Below are positions 43,364 to 57,300 of a DNA stretch of 64,000 nt, in pieces. The notes beneath the pieces are model-generated. The model saw only the letters and a program-made list of their open reading frames with translations. It did no database searches and was not told the origin of the DNA. A program made the translations under genes and the position numbers. The DNA is from Merluccius polli (taxonomy: Eukaryota; Chordata; Actinopteri; Gadiformes; Merlucciidae). The stretch covers positions 7,501-71,500 of the forward strand of contig JAOPHQ010006615.1 in assembly GCA_030340625.1 (NCBI GenBank), read 5' to 3'. Every line of letters starts with the position of its first letter. Positions within the stretch are counted from its first letter, which is position 1.

Positions 43364-44722
43364 CGGCCCTGCCTTGCCATATGAACGCTATTAATGTATA
43401 GTAATTTTTTTGTGTCCATTTGTATTTTTGTATCAACGTTGCTATCGATGCTGTTGGAAGAACATGGGGAGGGGGCTCTTGGAAGAACCTATTTTTATGA
43501 ATGCTACATTGCTGTAAAAAATATAGCTCCTTTCTGGTCAAGTTTGTATTTGTGAAGTATAGACATAATGTAATGCAACCTGCATGTTTTGAGTCAACTT
43601 CAAAGATATCTTTTGCAAAGTTGTATTATGCATGCAACATCATCCTTGTTCTTACTTAATTAACAAATAAAATACTTAAACTTGATTTTGTTGTCATGAG
43701 CCTATGATTTCCATCTTGATAATGAATCCCATTCTAACGTAGTTGTAGTTTGTTACATGGTTAAGATCATGAGATCAGCCTTTGTCAAGGTTGTCAAAGT
43801 GGTGGCAAGTGACTCCAAAACAGCAGTTACAAGTCCAATGGTTGGATCTTTCTAAAGACATCGTTATGTGACAATACATCATTTATCGTCTAGAATAACT
43901 TTTTTTTGGCTACATGGCCACATTGGATACCAATCAACCATCAAAAGGGAGTATGTCAAAAACAATTGGAAGAGAGACTAGCTTGAGAGTGAATTTGCCT
44001 TTTTTATTTACAAGTGCTGAAAAAAAATGAAATGAGGGGATGACCAGTGCAAATCCTGTACATAAATTCAGATGCACATCATCGTATATACACACAAGTA
44101 CTGGACAGAAACCTGAATACACTCTTTCTGTCATGCATGTAACAAAGCTCACAACACAGCAAAGACACAACTTGAAGATGTGGGTCAGTGATTGTGGGCT
44201 ATTGATAGTCCCAATATTTTCAGAGCAAGTTCTTTCCTGGCAAGTGAACCGGCCGAAGCCCAGAGAAACTGTTTGGGGGGGAAAAAAAGAACAGACAAAA
44301 GAAAAAAGTTCTGGGATGGAGCCTGAAAGTTTCCATTTCCATAATGACTTATTCACACATCCTTCAAAACATTTCACATAATGAGTTAGAGGAGATTTAT
44401 TACAGCAAAACAGCACACACACAGGCATTTTTGGCAGATGGCCCAAAACAGTCCTTGGTGACGAAAGATTTCAAAAAGGCGAACTGCAGCACATAATTCG
44501 CTCTGATAGACCAATTAAAGAGGGTGAAAATTAAAAGAAAGGGTTCCGTGTTGAAGAGAAAAAAAAGGTTATATAAACGGAAGGTAAAGTGCATAAAAGC
44601 TTAAAATCAAAAGGTGTGAGGGGTCCAGAAATTAGGAGGTACTCCACTAAAACTTGCAGCACACACACACACACACGCACACAGCTCAAAAACCACGAGA
44701 GCAGCCACGAGGGATTGTGTGG
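43364..44722. other. Convergent 3' UTRs of ing1 and ube2a
   Basis: Tail-to-tail arrangement. A plus-strand AATAAA at 43666-43671 suits ing1. Minus-strand AATAAA signals at 44396-44401 and 44003-44008 suit ube2a. A minus-strand frame at 43934-44446 shows no recognisable domain and lies in the ube2a 3' UTR. Confidence 0.65.
43666..43671 (+). promoter_or_regulatory. Polyadenylation signal candidate for ing1
   Basis: AATAAA about 300 bases after the ing1 stop, followed by T-rich sequence. Confidence 0.65.
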
Positions 44723-47031
44723 TCAACTGTCTCTCCAGCTCTGTTCGACGATGGCCGACACACGCTTCTCATACTCCCGCTTGTTCTCCTGGTAAAGCTG
44801 AGCCGCCTGACTGTTCGCCGGACTGTTGGGGTTTGGTTCATCAAGCAGTGACTATGTGACAAAGAGGAAAGTGGGATGAAAATACAACCTGGGATTTATC
44901 GAGTCCTGGCCCAAAATTAACAGCATTCGTCGTTATTATTCTCGAGTGATTTAAACGTGTCGTACCTGAATAGAAGTTAGAATAGATGATACATCATAAG
45001 TAGGACTCCAGCGATTTTGTAGGATGTCCAAGCATATACTGCCATCTGCATACACTGTAAAAGACAAAGTATCCATATAAATAAATAAATAAAAACACTA
45101 TTAAGTAAAACATTCATGAATATGACATTTAATATGAGGCACAGGGTGGGCTGTCATACCATTTGGGTGGAACATCTTTGAAACAAAGCGAACTGTAGGA
45201 GGTTTGTTTGGATATTCTTCTGTAAACTCAACTGTCAGCTTAAACGTACCTGGGGGGGATGGAGAACACAGATAATGATTTAGTCACAAGCTATTGGACC
45301 TTTTGGCTGGCTATGTAAAGGTGGTTGGAGATTTAATGCAACTCTGTATCGCTGTTAATCAATGATTTTAAGGATAAGGATCACAGGCCATTTCCACAGT
45401 GACAGATTGCCACACACCTTTCGACACAACTCGCCCAGTGCAAATAGGACTTCAGGAAAAAGTGTAATATCGCATTGCCATCTACATTGTCTTTACCTTC
45501 CTACATTCAATACATTGATTCACGTTTTGTGTTAGCAGACAAATACTCACCATCCTCAAAAGGTGTTCCCTCTGGGCTGTGTGTGGAAAAAAAAAGAATT
45601 TTGTTTCATTATCATTTCATTAATTTTGCTTCACCTTAGCAAGTACAATTAGACTTTGATGATGCACCGATCCATCAGCCACCGATCATTATCGGCCGAT
45701 ATACACCCTAAACATGTGATCGGTCGAGCAACTTGAAACTGTTCCACCATCTTCCATAATATAGTAATATGTTTTAGATAGGTATGTGTGTTAAAGGAAT
45801 TTGTGAAAAAAACTGGACAATTCTAGCCAATATTTCACTGTAAAAAAATATGTCGGCTCGGCTGATCACACATTAAAAAGATCTGTATCAGCCCAAAAAA
45901 AACCTGATTGTGCATCCCCACTGGACGATGCAATTCCTGTTCCACAAAGCAACACTTTCTTACCCAAATATGACTGCATTCCACACCATGATGTTGTTTT
46001 CAGAAGGGGCTCCGCTAACCCCGGCTGGAGGGTCCTCTTGTAGACTATTGAAGCAAAGACAATCAATCATTATTACAGTACAAAACAGGTGGCTAACCCC
46101 AACCCTGGATTCACTAATCATAAACCAAAAAAAGTCCCTCCAAACATACACAATTTTCAATTTCAAATTTCAAGACCAGCATCTTACACTGAAAGCTGTG
46201 CTAACTGAAAAGGGGAACTCCAGGCAGCAAAGTGTCAACATTTCCAGAGATATGTTAAAATGGCTTCAGCCTAACATGACTCCCGGTGAACACTGCCAGA
46301 GTTAACAATTAACAAAAAGTCAAAAACGCACTCCTGTCGTTTCACACAGTCAATAAAACACAATGACACCGAGTCACTTTTAGGACAACCGGTCTGTGTG
46401 GCTGCCACCAAAACGTAGACTGGATGAGCTGGTGATGGGTGCCAAGCCAAGCAGCTTACCCTGCAAAACAACACTGCCCACCAGAGGAGGTTCAGGTTTC
46501 CCCTCCCCGGCCGTAGGGAGGGCGATGCCCGGCCGCCTTAGCCCCTCATCACGGCCGGTGAGCTCCCACCGGCTCCGGGGGGGCGGACCACCAGCTAGTT
46601 AGTTAGCAACACCTAATACCACCACCACCACTACAGCACCATTTTATTTACCCCACCCCCCGCCTCCACCCCAACGGTCTCCACTAGTGACGCCAGTTGG
46701 TGTCACCAACAACCGGCCCACGGTATCCGAAGCGAACCGACAAAAAAATAAAAAAGTAGGACATTAAAAAAAACAAAATAATCACGCCACGGTTTCCCCT
46801 CTCGACGTTATATTATAACGACCGGGGGACATGAACACAACGAAGCGGGGGGCTGAAATTTAAGCGAGTGAGGCGGACGCCGGATAAGTTTTTCGGGGTC
46901 CGCGTTAGCTCCGCGGTTAGCCTAGCATTGCTAGCTGTTTTTGACACATCACACCACCGCCACCACCATCAGCATAAAGTCTTTTACCGTTTAAAGTCTC
47001 TCATCAGCCGTCTTCTCGCCGGGGTCGACAT
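44723..47031 (-). CDS. ube2a: Ubiquitin-conjugating enzyme E2 A (RAD6 homologue), complete
   Basis: E2 enzyme that with RNF20/40 ubiquitylates histone H2B and with RAD18 ubiquitylates PCNA. Exons in transcript order: 46988-47031, 45964-46044, 45551-45576, 45160-45249, 44966-45054, 44723-44851. They total 459 bases, encoding 152 residues, exactly the family length. It starts [15 protein letters not shown]. The catalytic Cys88 lies in [14 protein letters not shown], preceded by MFHPN of the HPN motif. The C-terminus is [13 protein letters not shown]; the WRD fits UBE2A better than UBE2B (WND), though the last residue is Ser as in UBE2B. No insertions or stops. The upstream region at 46450-47300 is GC-rich. 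Human UBE2A is on the X, not beside ING1, so this position is a fish arrangement. Confidence 0.95.
45252..45963 (-). other. ube2a introns 2-3 with hAT-like fragment
   Basis: Apart from exon 45551-45576 there is a MITE-like piece at about 45657-45925 (GATGCACCGATCCATCAGCC; mirrored TGTGCATCCCC) typical of fish hAT-derived repeats. Nothing else is recognised. Confidence 0.5.
46045..46987 (-). other. ube2a intron 1, GC-rich
   Basis: The 943-base first intron includes a GC-rich block at 46490-46600 and polypurine/polypyrimidine stretches. No exon or transposon is recognised. Confidence 0.5.
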
Positions 47032-48132
47032 GGTGATGGTATATAGGCGTGCCGGGGTGCGCTCGACGCTCACTATCTGCTCGTGTTATTGTTGTTCTTT
47101 CAATAAAATACTGGATTACATTTGTTTGTTTGTTTTTCACAACATTGCAGTCGCCGAAACCCAAGCCAGCTCAGTCTGTGCTAACTAGAGGCCCGACTGG
47201 TGGAGCTAGGTACACCGGGCGATACCACCTCACCACGGGGAGGGGGGGGGGGTGTTGAAGTTAAGAGTGTACATTTACTATGGAGAATATATGTACTTCA
47301 TGTCGACCCACTGTAGTAAGTGGGACGTTATCCGATAGAGGTGTTTTTTAAAAACATTGCATGCGATTCATCTTACTAAAACTCCGTGCGGTTCGTAGCC
47401 GTGTAGAGTTGTCCCCTATAAGTTTATATTGGACCGGACCGGGAGGAGGGGTTAAACTGACGTGGATTCTGTGGCGTGCGGGATGTGATCAAGGTCGGAT
47501 CCAACGACAGGTGACCATAAGGGTGTAGCCTATGGTTGATCACATCTTTACATTAATATAGATTAACTAACATTACAATGACAAAATGAGTGATCTGCAC
47601 TTTGAGAATCTAAGAAATGTTAAACATACATTTATGATAAATAAACTGGTCTCACCACAAGATTGAAGGTTTAGTTTCACAAACCCTTTATTTGTATAGT
47701 AATGAGCATCATGGTATTCATCCAATCAAACTTTTATCAAGAAATCTGAAAAAGACATAACTCCTTAAACAAACAGGATTATCCAAGTACAGGCATTGGG
47801 TTAAATACATTGATGCGTATGTGTTCCTAAATCAAACTCGTTTATAAAGTGTATGTAGGAAAAACAAAGCTATTTACAGCGCAACACAATAACCATTGTG
47901 TAATCAAACTAATTGTATTTCTTCTAATAACGATAACGTTTGCACGCACAAAGAAAAAAATATATATACAAGGAAAACAGCAAATTCAGTAAATACAAGC
48001 CATCCCTTTTATGTATTTTTTAATTTTAATTTTTTTAACAAACAAATTAACTGGACCTTTGGATGGCTGTAAGACTTTTTATGCGCACGTCAAGCTTAAC
48101 AAGAATGAACAGAGACCAGATGATTCTAGGAT
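47032..48132. promoter_or_regulatory. ube2a upstream region and ankrd10 3' UTR
   Basis: 47032 to about 47520 is CpG-rich and should hold the ube2a promoter (minus strand). A minus-strand AATAAA at 47687-47692 probably ends the ankrd10 transcript, giving a 3' UTR of about 440 bases. No other feature is seen. Confidence 0.55.
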
Positions 48133-48371
48133 TCATGAACCATTGTATAGGAGCATGGTGCTGAAGAAAGCATGGTCATAAAATTGCTCTGCTTTCACAG
48201 ACCTCTGGTGCTCCAATTGGCTGCCTGCAGTATTGTGGGTAATGGTCTCAGACATGTCCCTGTAGACAAGATGGTGGCAATAGATGTTTTCGGGTGTTGG
48301 TTCCCCGTTTGGGAGCTCTTGCTGGCTGTGGCCATTTGAGGAAATATCCCCACAGTGTGTTTCACCTGCCA
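48133..48371 (-). CDS. ankrd10: ankrd10 final exon
   Basis: Encodes 78 residues after the acceptor TCTCCAG, beginning VAGETHCGDISSNGHSQQ. The end resembles the human ANKRD10 tail (human has a VKVEERYDSAVLGTM-like tail; here VKAEQFYDHAFFSTM). The stop TGA is at 48133-48135. Confidence 0.85.
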
Positions 48372-51300
48372 CTGGAGACAAAATCAAAATATACGGGGGA
48401 TATTCACGTAACGCAATAGTGTATAAGTCAGTCAGAACATGTGAATACATACAACCAATGTTAATTCGAGTAGTGGGAGAAGAGTCCATTCCAAGGAGAC
48501 AGATTTTGTTTTGCCCAACTATTATAGGCTTCAAAGCCAGCAACTCTGTACCAGAGCTGTAATAATTACAACAGGTGACCTTAAAGTTGGCCTCATCAGC
48601 CTGTTTGACAAACTGCCCTAATTCAATGGTTTATCCATTGGGTCAAAGAGAGCACTAGGTCAAAGTAAATCCAAAGTCTTTTGTAGTTATAGACCAAAGC
48701 CAGACACATCCTGAGTGCCTCTTGCATGGGGAGAAGAACCATACTCAACTACCCTCACTTGCCTCTGACATTTATATAACAAGCTAAATGCCTTGATTAG
48801 TTTATGCAATGAAACACCAAAACCTAATATTTCCCAAGCTTACATTTGTAAAATACATCACAAATGTAATTGAGATTATCAATATATTTTTTGCTAAACT
48901 TCCCTATCCTGTCAGTCATGACATTGTGTGACGGTTGCACCGTTTAGTTGATCAAACATGTCGAAGGTCGACAGGAGACTAACTACCATTTATATACCAC
49001 ATATACACATCTAAGCATTTGCGTTTACACACCTCCAAACTAAGGAAAAGCTGCACAGTGAAGCTCTTGTACGTATAATTACATTAATTGTAAGGATATG
49101 CTTTGGCATAAAGTAATATGCTTTTTTTTTAACAAATGAGAAGGAAAAGCTTCATCAGCTCAAGCTAAACCTAACATGAAAAAGTCCCCTAGGTTGAACC
49201 ATTTCTAAGGACTAAGGCACTTAAAATGCCTGTAACTGTTCTAAAGTAATACATCTGAAAACATTGCATTTAAACTCAAGTGTCAAGTGGCCAAACAATG
49301 TCTCCCTTTTGAGATTTAAACTAAATTTAAGATGTCAATGTGTATATACATGACTCTAATGTATCCTGTATAATTGTGCAAGAAAAAACAAAAAATCTTC
49401 TGTCAAACCTTGACAAAACTTCTGTCAAACCAACAAAAACGCCTAACAAAACAAGGACAACTTTTAAATGAATGAATCATATATTACTGATCTTAAGAAA
49501 ATTAGAAAAACCCATGACTCGACACAATTCTATGCCAAAACAACAAACAAAGATCCATATGTACTCAACACACAGGTTAACCATAACCAGATGGTACCCA
49601 ACACTTTGCGAAAAGAACACCCGGCTGCAAATTTAGGCACACGCACAAATCGCAGGCACACAAGCCCCTTTAAAGGTACGCATAGGAGTTGGTGCAGCGA
49701 CACGGGATCTGCATGGATGTCACAGTGATGATCTCCAGCTCTTTAGGGGCAGGGCCAAAGTTGTCCACTTTGACCCGGTCCTCACTCTGGTCCATCCCTT
49801 GTGCTGCCGGAGCATACTCCCTCAGCCCAAACGTAAAGGGTCCTGGCCCACCTGAGGTTGCGGTGGCTTCCTCGACCATGCTTTCCATGTGGACCTCTCC
49901 AGCGCCACCCAGTGGCCCGTTGCCATTCAGCAGTCCTGGTGGGCCACCAAAGCCTGAAAAGAGTTTAATCCAGGAGCATGTGTCAATAATATCGACGACC
50001 ATGGCAACAAAACACAAATGTCACAAGTATTGTAATACACACAACTGTCTTTTCTAAAGGGTTCATGCTATAATTATTACATATATTATTAGTTTTTTTT
50101 TAAATAAACCATTGTAATGCTCCAATTAACTACACAGAATGAATTTGGATCATTTTAATTCTATAAATTATTGAAGATTTGTGTCCAAACTTACAATGTT
50201 GCAGTTGTGACCAAAATAAACAAAATATCCAAAACGGTGTTGACCCGTTAAGACTTTCATCATCTTAATCCCCCCCTCCACCACAATTACACATATAGGT
50301 AGGGCTGCAACTAACCATTATTTTCAGTCGATTAATAACAATATTTTTTTATGATTAATCATTTAGTTTAGAAAATGTCAAATAGTAAATGCCATCACAA
50401 GAGTCCAAACTGATGTATTTAATGTGCTTGCTTTATCTGACAAGCCGTCAAGAAAAACTAAAGTATTAATTTTATAATGATGCATGAACCAAACATTTAC
50501 ATTTCTGAAGCATGAAGCAGCAAATGTTTGGTATTTATAAGTGATAAATTAACTAAATGATTAATCGATTATAAAAAACAATTTGATACATTTTCTGTCG
50601 ATCGACTAATCGTTGCAGACCTACGTAGCAAGCAACATACCATTTGTTCTTGGCTTTTTAATCTGATTGGCTTCCATTCCATCAAATGACCGCTTTCTGT
50701 TCGGTGCTCCATTGAGGAAACTCCTCCCCTGCAGGGTCGGGAGGGAGTTGTCCCCGTTCAGGGCAGTACCGTTTAGGCAAAACCCTGAGAGCTGGCCCTG
50801 GGATGGAGCCAGGTTCCGCTGGAGGTTCTGGGCATTGAAGAGGACCTCAGCGCACTCCCGGAAACCCTGGGCATGGGCCAGGTCGGCAGCGGTCAGTCCA
50901 CTGGCATTCCTCAGACTGTACAACAAGAAGGGAATGCGTCAGGGACGCCCCTGGGAACAGCGTGCGGACAACAAAAATCACCACGCACTCACGCATACAC
51001 ACCCCAGACTCAAAGTACACACAGACAGACATACATTTGTCCATACATACACACACTCAAACACACACACACACACACACACACACGTATACAAATTGCC
51101 TGCACTGTGCTATCCTCTCAACTCCTCGTCATCTGCATGATGGATGACGCATGATCCTTTTTGGATCATATTCATATTCCATAACACAGCTAAAAATCCT
51201 AATTGAAAAAGGCTTAAATAAGGGAAAATATTATCTGCTGCAAAAGGATATGATTAAGATGCATAGCATTACAATCTCAATGAATGACTGAGACAATCTA

Positions 51301-54300
51301 GTTGATTGGCTGATGACCCCTTCTAGTTTTCATATTTGGCATGTTAACAGCTGCATCGGTCGACTGCGGCTTGTTGAGCTTCAGCTTATTAAGGGCAGCC
51401 TGGTCATCAAGAAGGTGAGAAAAGACGTGATGTGATCGTTGTCTTCGTCGTAGACAGAAACTCTTGGTTAAATCCAGAAGGTTGAGTAAACTGTTCTTCC
51501 TCATTATATAATATGATCAAATAAATTAAAGTTGGAGACGGGACGTCAAGGAACATGGTCAATGGCAAAGGAAGTGATTTCTTCTTAATTTCTTAAACAT
51601 GTCGTTCAGGGTTCCGACAGCCACGGGTCCTTTATGGCACAAGTAGAAAAGGTCTTCGGGGTTGTCAATGATATCCATTTTTCAGATTCCATTTCCGTCA
51701 AGTGGTAGAACCGGATAGAACCGGATAAGCATCAAGAATGGAACGACGATTGAGGAAAGTAGTCAAGTAGTTCCGGGTCTGGAACAATGAAAAACCTCCA
51801 GGAAGTTTGATAAAAAATAATAACTATCATCAGCCTTAGAATCAACAGAAAGCTCAGTGATACCGAATCAGTGGCTTGGCAGTAGTGTGCCAACAGTGTT
51901 GTTAATCATATCCATTTACAGCAGGTATGTTGTGATCTATGTGTGGGATTATGAACAAGCAAACAATGCAGCCATTTCAAAATAATTTCCCCCCGTCATC
52001 TTTGGGTTTATGTTAGCGATGGAAACAATGTCATTGGTTTAAGATACCCGTATATGACCTAGTCATGTATTTAAGGATTTACATTTTGGAAAATGTGAAG
52101 CAGCGCTTTCTTATTAATGGCATTCAAGCCTCTAAACAAATATAACAAGGCCCAATGGATGGTCTTTGGCAAAACGATTTAACTGCCAAACACTAAATAT
52201 TTCCAATAGCCAAGTTTAAATACACTGCTGCGTTTGTTTGGAAGCTAAATGTCAAAGGATTCTGGTGCAACAGTTGCCGAGTTCTCAGGAACAAAAGTGG
52301 GTCTTTGTGTAAATAACGTGGTGCTTCTGAGTCATGTGTATAGGCTTTCTGTTCTGAGTGGAAGAGAGGGGATAAATACGTAATACACCTTCTTCCTGTC
52401 ATCATGTAGGTAGCAATGTACTATTCAAACCGCATGTCTCCTTTAAGAACGATGTATCCAATTACACATTGTCCATAATATTTATTTTGATTGTTTATAT
52501 TCAGGATAAATAATAGTTGGAAGAAAGAAATAATACCTAGCAAAAAGGAAGAGTGCCTAATTAAAGGAAGTATGTTATACCATGTGACATTGCCCTTCAT
52601 ACACTGGTATTACATGTTTTTCAAGGCCATTGTTTGCTTCTTCAAATATTTAAAAGAAAATTATCTGTTCCTTCTCTCATCCTAAACAGGTGTGTAAATA
52701 ATGTTTGGGAAATAGTGCACATGACAAACATTTTCTGTAGAATTTGAAATAAAAATATAAACACATCAACCTGCATACATTGTCTGTCCCCTTTAAATTA
52801 ACGCTTCCAAGGATCCAAAGGTTTCTTAGTTTTATATGAATGTGGTTGGTGAAATGGCCTCACTTAAAAAGGTTGGTATGTTACATGAACAATAAAGTAG
52901 ACTGTGTTTAGGGTCATTTGTTATTTCTGTGCTGAAACATTTTATGATCATTCAGCCGTAAAGAAGTTTCTGATACGGTTCTGTCCATGATTAATGAGTC
53001 CACTTCAGCTCAAAGATTTGCCACGAAATTGCTTGCAATGGGCAACTGCTTGCAAAAGAATTACAAGATAAGGTTCTGAAACTGGGCCGTTGGAAGCCGC
53101 TTGCGGCTATTGCAGTGGCAGGTGCTTAAGCCAATTTATGCCAGAGTTGGAAGCTAGCCATGAACCGGGCTCATCCAAAAGAAAAAAAAACTACATATAA
53201 AATACAAAAAATAGATATAAACACACACAAAATGTATAATAGTTTAAACTAGAATGACCAAATTACAATTCATCAAATTTTGGTCAAGATGTAGCTTGCT
53301 GGCTGCAGCTGTTCAGTTAATCTGACTAATCTCTTTTAATGCTTTTCAAGGTCATTGCTCAGACAGTGTTTTGCTGCAATTTGAGCACATTTTCTTTATT
53401 CTGTCTCTGTTAGGGAACCCTACATGAGTTTTAAATTCAGATTTTAGACTAGCATACTTAAAATAAATGGATATATTATATCCTACATGTTACGTAATCA
53501 GCCAAAAGTTTAGAAAATATAAATCGCCATTAGTGAGACCAACCACCAACCGACACCATTGATTCAACAAAATAGCGGTCCTCCCCCAACCCCCATTTTT
53601 GGCAGGATACGTAATGAGGAAGCGTTAATTCATTGTAAATGCCTAGTATGCTTTGCTTTTTGATCCTAAACACAATCACCTCCTCTTGCTATTCTCTAAA
53701 CTCCCAGAGGCACCCTATTATCATGCTACATGTTGACATGGGACTCACATGATTAAACCTGTCCTCACAAAGGGATCCTATGGTTAGTTAAAAAATAAAT
53801 TAAAAAAATAAACAAAACTGAATACAGAAACAATTATGAATAGCAAAGCATGCATGTCTAAAAAAACGTACATATTAATTTTTTTAACGTTTTGATTTAT
53901 AAAGTCCTAGCATTTAAAACCAATCACCGCAAGAAATACCTCAACAGTTTGCCAGTGTGTCGATAGGAAGCGATAGTGAGAACACTCAATGCCACAACAG
54001 TGCGGCTATCCCAGGGAACGGGGCAGACTCAGCAGTGTCTATTCTCCCCCTTTCAAGGATTACTTGAAAAAACCAAGTCATTTCCAATTCAATGGCTGCA
54101 AAACATTAAAACGTATGGTTCTGTTCCGTTAACAGTACAGAATTTATTTCGTACTTATTGTCACTTTCAGGAAAAGAAAGGTGACAAAAGATCAGACGTC
54201 AAAACAGACTGTATGATATCATTGTATAGGGTTAATATTGTAAGTGACAGACAGATAAAACAGTTTTAATAGGTGAAATAATCTGCATAATAAATTGACA

Positions 54301-57300
54301 GTGTAAAACCATTGCAACAGGATGATTTGTTAGCAGTATACAGTTAATAGCTCATCTAATGATGCAGTGGCAATCTATCCCCTTTCACCAAGCTTCTTGC
54401 AACTGTTCACTACTCTAACTAAATGGCAGCCTCTATGCACTATAATTCCCCAGAAACCATAGCACTTCTGAGGCTCATGACAAATCTAAAACGCATTCAA
54501 TGTTTCTTTTTTTATTTGCAAACTACAGTTATATTTTGAATGCTTAAATAAGGTTTATTTAGGTTTGATGTTTTTAGAATTAAAATATTTGATCTGAAAT
54601 TCCATGTTTCAAATGAATGGGAGGAGCATTGCAGCACAAATTGCATTCTCTATAATAAAGTGGATAAAATGCATTAAGGTGATATTGTCAACACATTGAT
54701 GTTTTCAGTGCATTAGGGAAGTATTCAGACCAATGTTCCATTGCTCATTGTTTAGATGTTTCTATAACTTGATTGGAGTTCACTTGTGGTCATTTTCAGT
54801 TGATGTGATGAGGTTGTCTGGGGAACTGTCTTCTTCTTTGATAGGTCCAAAACACCAGAGTAGCTTCCATTAATGGAAGAAGTTGGAACCCCCAAGAATA
54901 TCAATGATGCTGGCAGCCCGGCTAACTTGGGCAACCATTGTGGAGAAGGGCCTCAGTCTGTGAGATGACCAAGAACCAAGATTGATTCAGAGATCGAGCT
55001 GTGGTTTCTTCAGGATGTGATTGTTTTCAGCATGGTCTTCACTCACCACCTAGTCACTAACCATCCCTGCAGTGAGGCACAGTGATGCCAGCTTCATGCT
55101 CTGGGGATGTTTTTCATTTGCAGGTGCTGAAGGACGAGTGAGGATCAAGTGAAAGCTCAACAGAGCTAACTGCAGAGAGATCATTTGGGAAAACTTGATC
55201 CAAAGCGATCAGGACCTCAGAATGGGGAGAAGTTTCACCTAGAACAAGACCCTAGGTAACTATAGGCACACGGCCAAGAAAACAAAGTATGCAGAAGCGG
55301 CTTCGGGTGTCTCTGAATGTCTGTGGGACTTAGCTTGACTGAACATCTCTGGAAATATCTGAAGCAGTTGCTGTGATGCTCCCAACCAAGCTGACTTGAG
55401 GGGATAATGGAAGGCGTTCCCCAAATATATTGGTCAAGCTTGTAGTGAGATACTTAAGAAGACGTGGCTGTAATCACTGCAGAGATGCTTCAACAAAGAA
55501 CCAAGTGAAGGGCATGGATTTTTACTTTAATGTGCTTTCGGTTTTAAATGCACAAAAAGTTCCAAATACATGTTTTATCCATTCATTCCCTCTCATTGTG
55601 GGAAGTACATGTAGAATGATGAGTGAGTTGTCTTTTAATGAGGCTCTAACAAGTTGTGAAAAAAGTTAATGGCGCCGAATACTTCCTGAAAGCACTGTAT
55701 ATATATATATATAGAGGCATCATTTTTACCTCTTCAGACATGGTAAATTGTAGTGGCGAATCATGCCTTGTTTATTAACGGTATCAGACTCTGCAATTAT
55801 AGTCTGTTTAATATCAACAGCCCGGAGAGTATGGCAGTATACATTCCAGTTTGTAGACGGACCAGGTAAAAGGTTCAATTGGGTGCCGGTATATATTTAT
55901 AGGTCCAACATGACCATTTGTAAGATAATCCAAAATAATATAACAGTATTATAGCATGTGTATTTCATAATACACATGCTATGTATAAGCACAATGCTTG
56001 CAACACTTGTGTTAAATGTTAAATGTTCTGGAATTTCAAATCAAATGGAAATACTTTCATGACTTGACTATTACTACTTAGTGGGAAATTGTTGTTGTGA
56101 GCATCTTATTGTCAAATCAAATTTTAAGAAACTCAATAAATATTGTATTACTAGCCTAAAGAATTATTGTAATATATGGTTAGGAATGAAAGCATAATAG
56201 TATATTTTTGTAAAACTACAGTAGTAGCTCAGTGATGCTGAGGATTGTGAGCATTTTCATACCAAGTCTTCTCTTTCCTAAGCCAACTGTTTAGAGACCG
56301 TCTTTTTGTCTTTTTTCATTTTTGGTACATTTTATGATCAATTAAATAATTAATGAAAGCAAATACAATTGTATTATGTATCAGTCATTTTGATTTAAAT
56401 GTGGATGAAAGTAAGACAAGAGTTGTCGACTAACAACTGCTTCTTTGCACCACACATCATTTGTATAAAGCTAAACTTGTGTTAACATTCTTTCTTTGAA
56501 GCTGGATGTAGCCAACTTCCATAGAGGACAACTGACTTCCAATCACATTTGTAAATGTTTACCATCGACGTCCTTTAAGATTTGTTCATATCAAATCATA
56601 CGTAGATCATACAAGTATTTCATATTTAAGTCGCCTCGTGGTCTAAAGTTAAATCTGATTGTCTCTTATTACCATTTACTCCATTAGTAGATGTATCGTG
56701 TGTGTATAGGTTTCAATATATTGGAGTTATTCCAATTTGTACTCTTATACTCATGTTTTCGCTGCTGCTGTAAAACAGGAACTTCCCTTCGGGGGTTGAT
56801 AGTGTTATCTTATGTCAAATGAAGCAGTACATTTGTGTGTGTGTGTAGTTATTTTACAGAAGACATCTTAAAATTGTCATGAGCCTCTTTCCCACCTAGT
56901 CTGGCTTTACTTTCCTGCTGGCAGTGAGCCTCCTTATTTTTGGAACATAAGCTAAAAAAGGACATGAGGTAAGAAACAATTCTACGGTCTGCAGGGGAAA
57001 AAACAATTATATCATTATCACATCAGTGCACACAGAAGCCGATGACCAAATGCACACCACATCATCCAAGTATCCAGTAAGCACCAAGAGAGTAATCATG
57101 TTGTGTAAATACACTGCAATTGCTCCAGCTCACTACTTGAGCTTGGTGTGTGTGTAGCCTACTAATGAACAAACATGTTTCTACATAGAACATTGCACGG
57201 CAATTTACAATTGTGTCTTATTGCTTAAAGTGGTACATTGACCTGTACCTACAATCTGTCACACTATGTGGGAAGGTTTTGGCACCAATATAGAGAATTC

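Noticed and set aside
43934..44446. 170-codon minus-strand frame
   Set aside because: Lies in the ube2a 3' UTR, contains its polyadenylation signal, and shows no domain or conserved motif.
45910..46305. 131-codon plus-strand frame
   Set aside because: It is antisense to ube2a exon 2 and its flanking introns; no independent support.
53976..54269. 97-codon frame in ankrd10 intron 3
   Set aside because: No recognisable motif, AT-rich surroundings and no splice-site support.
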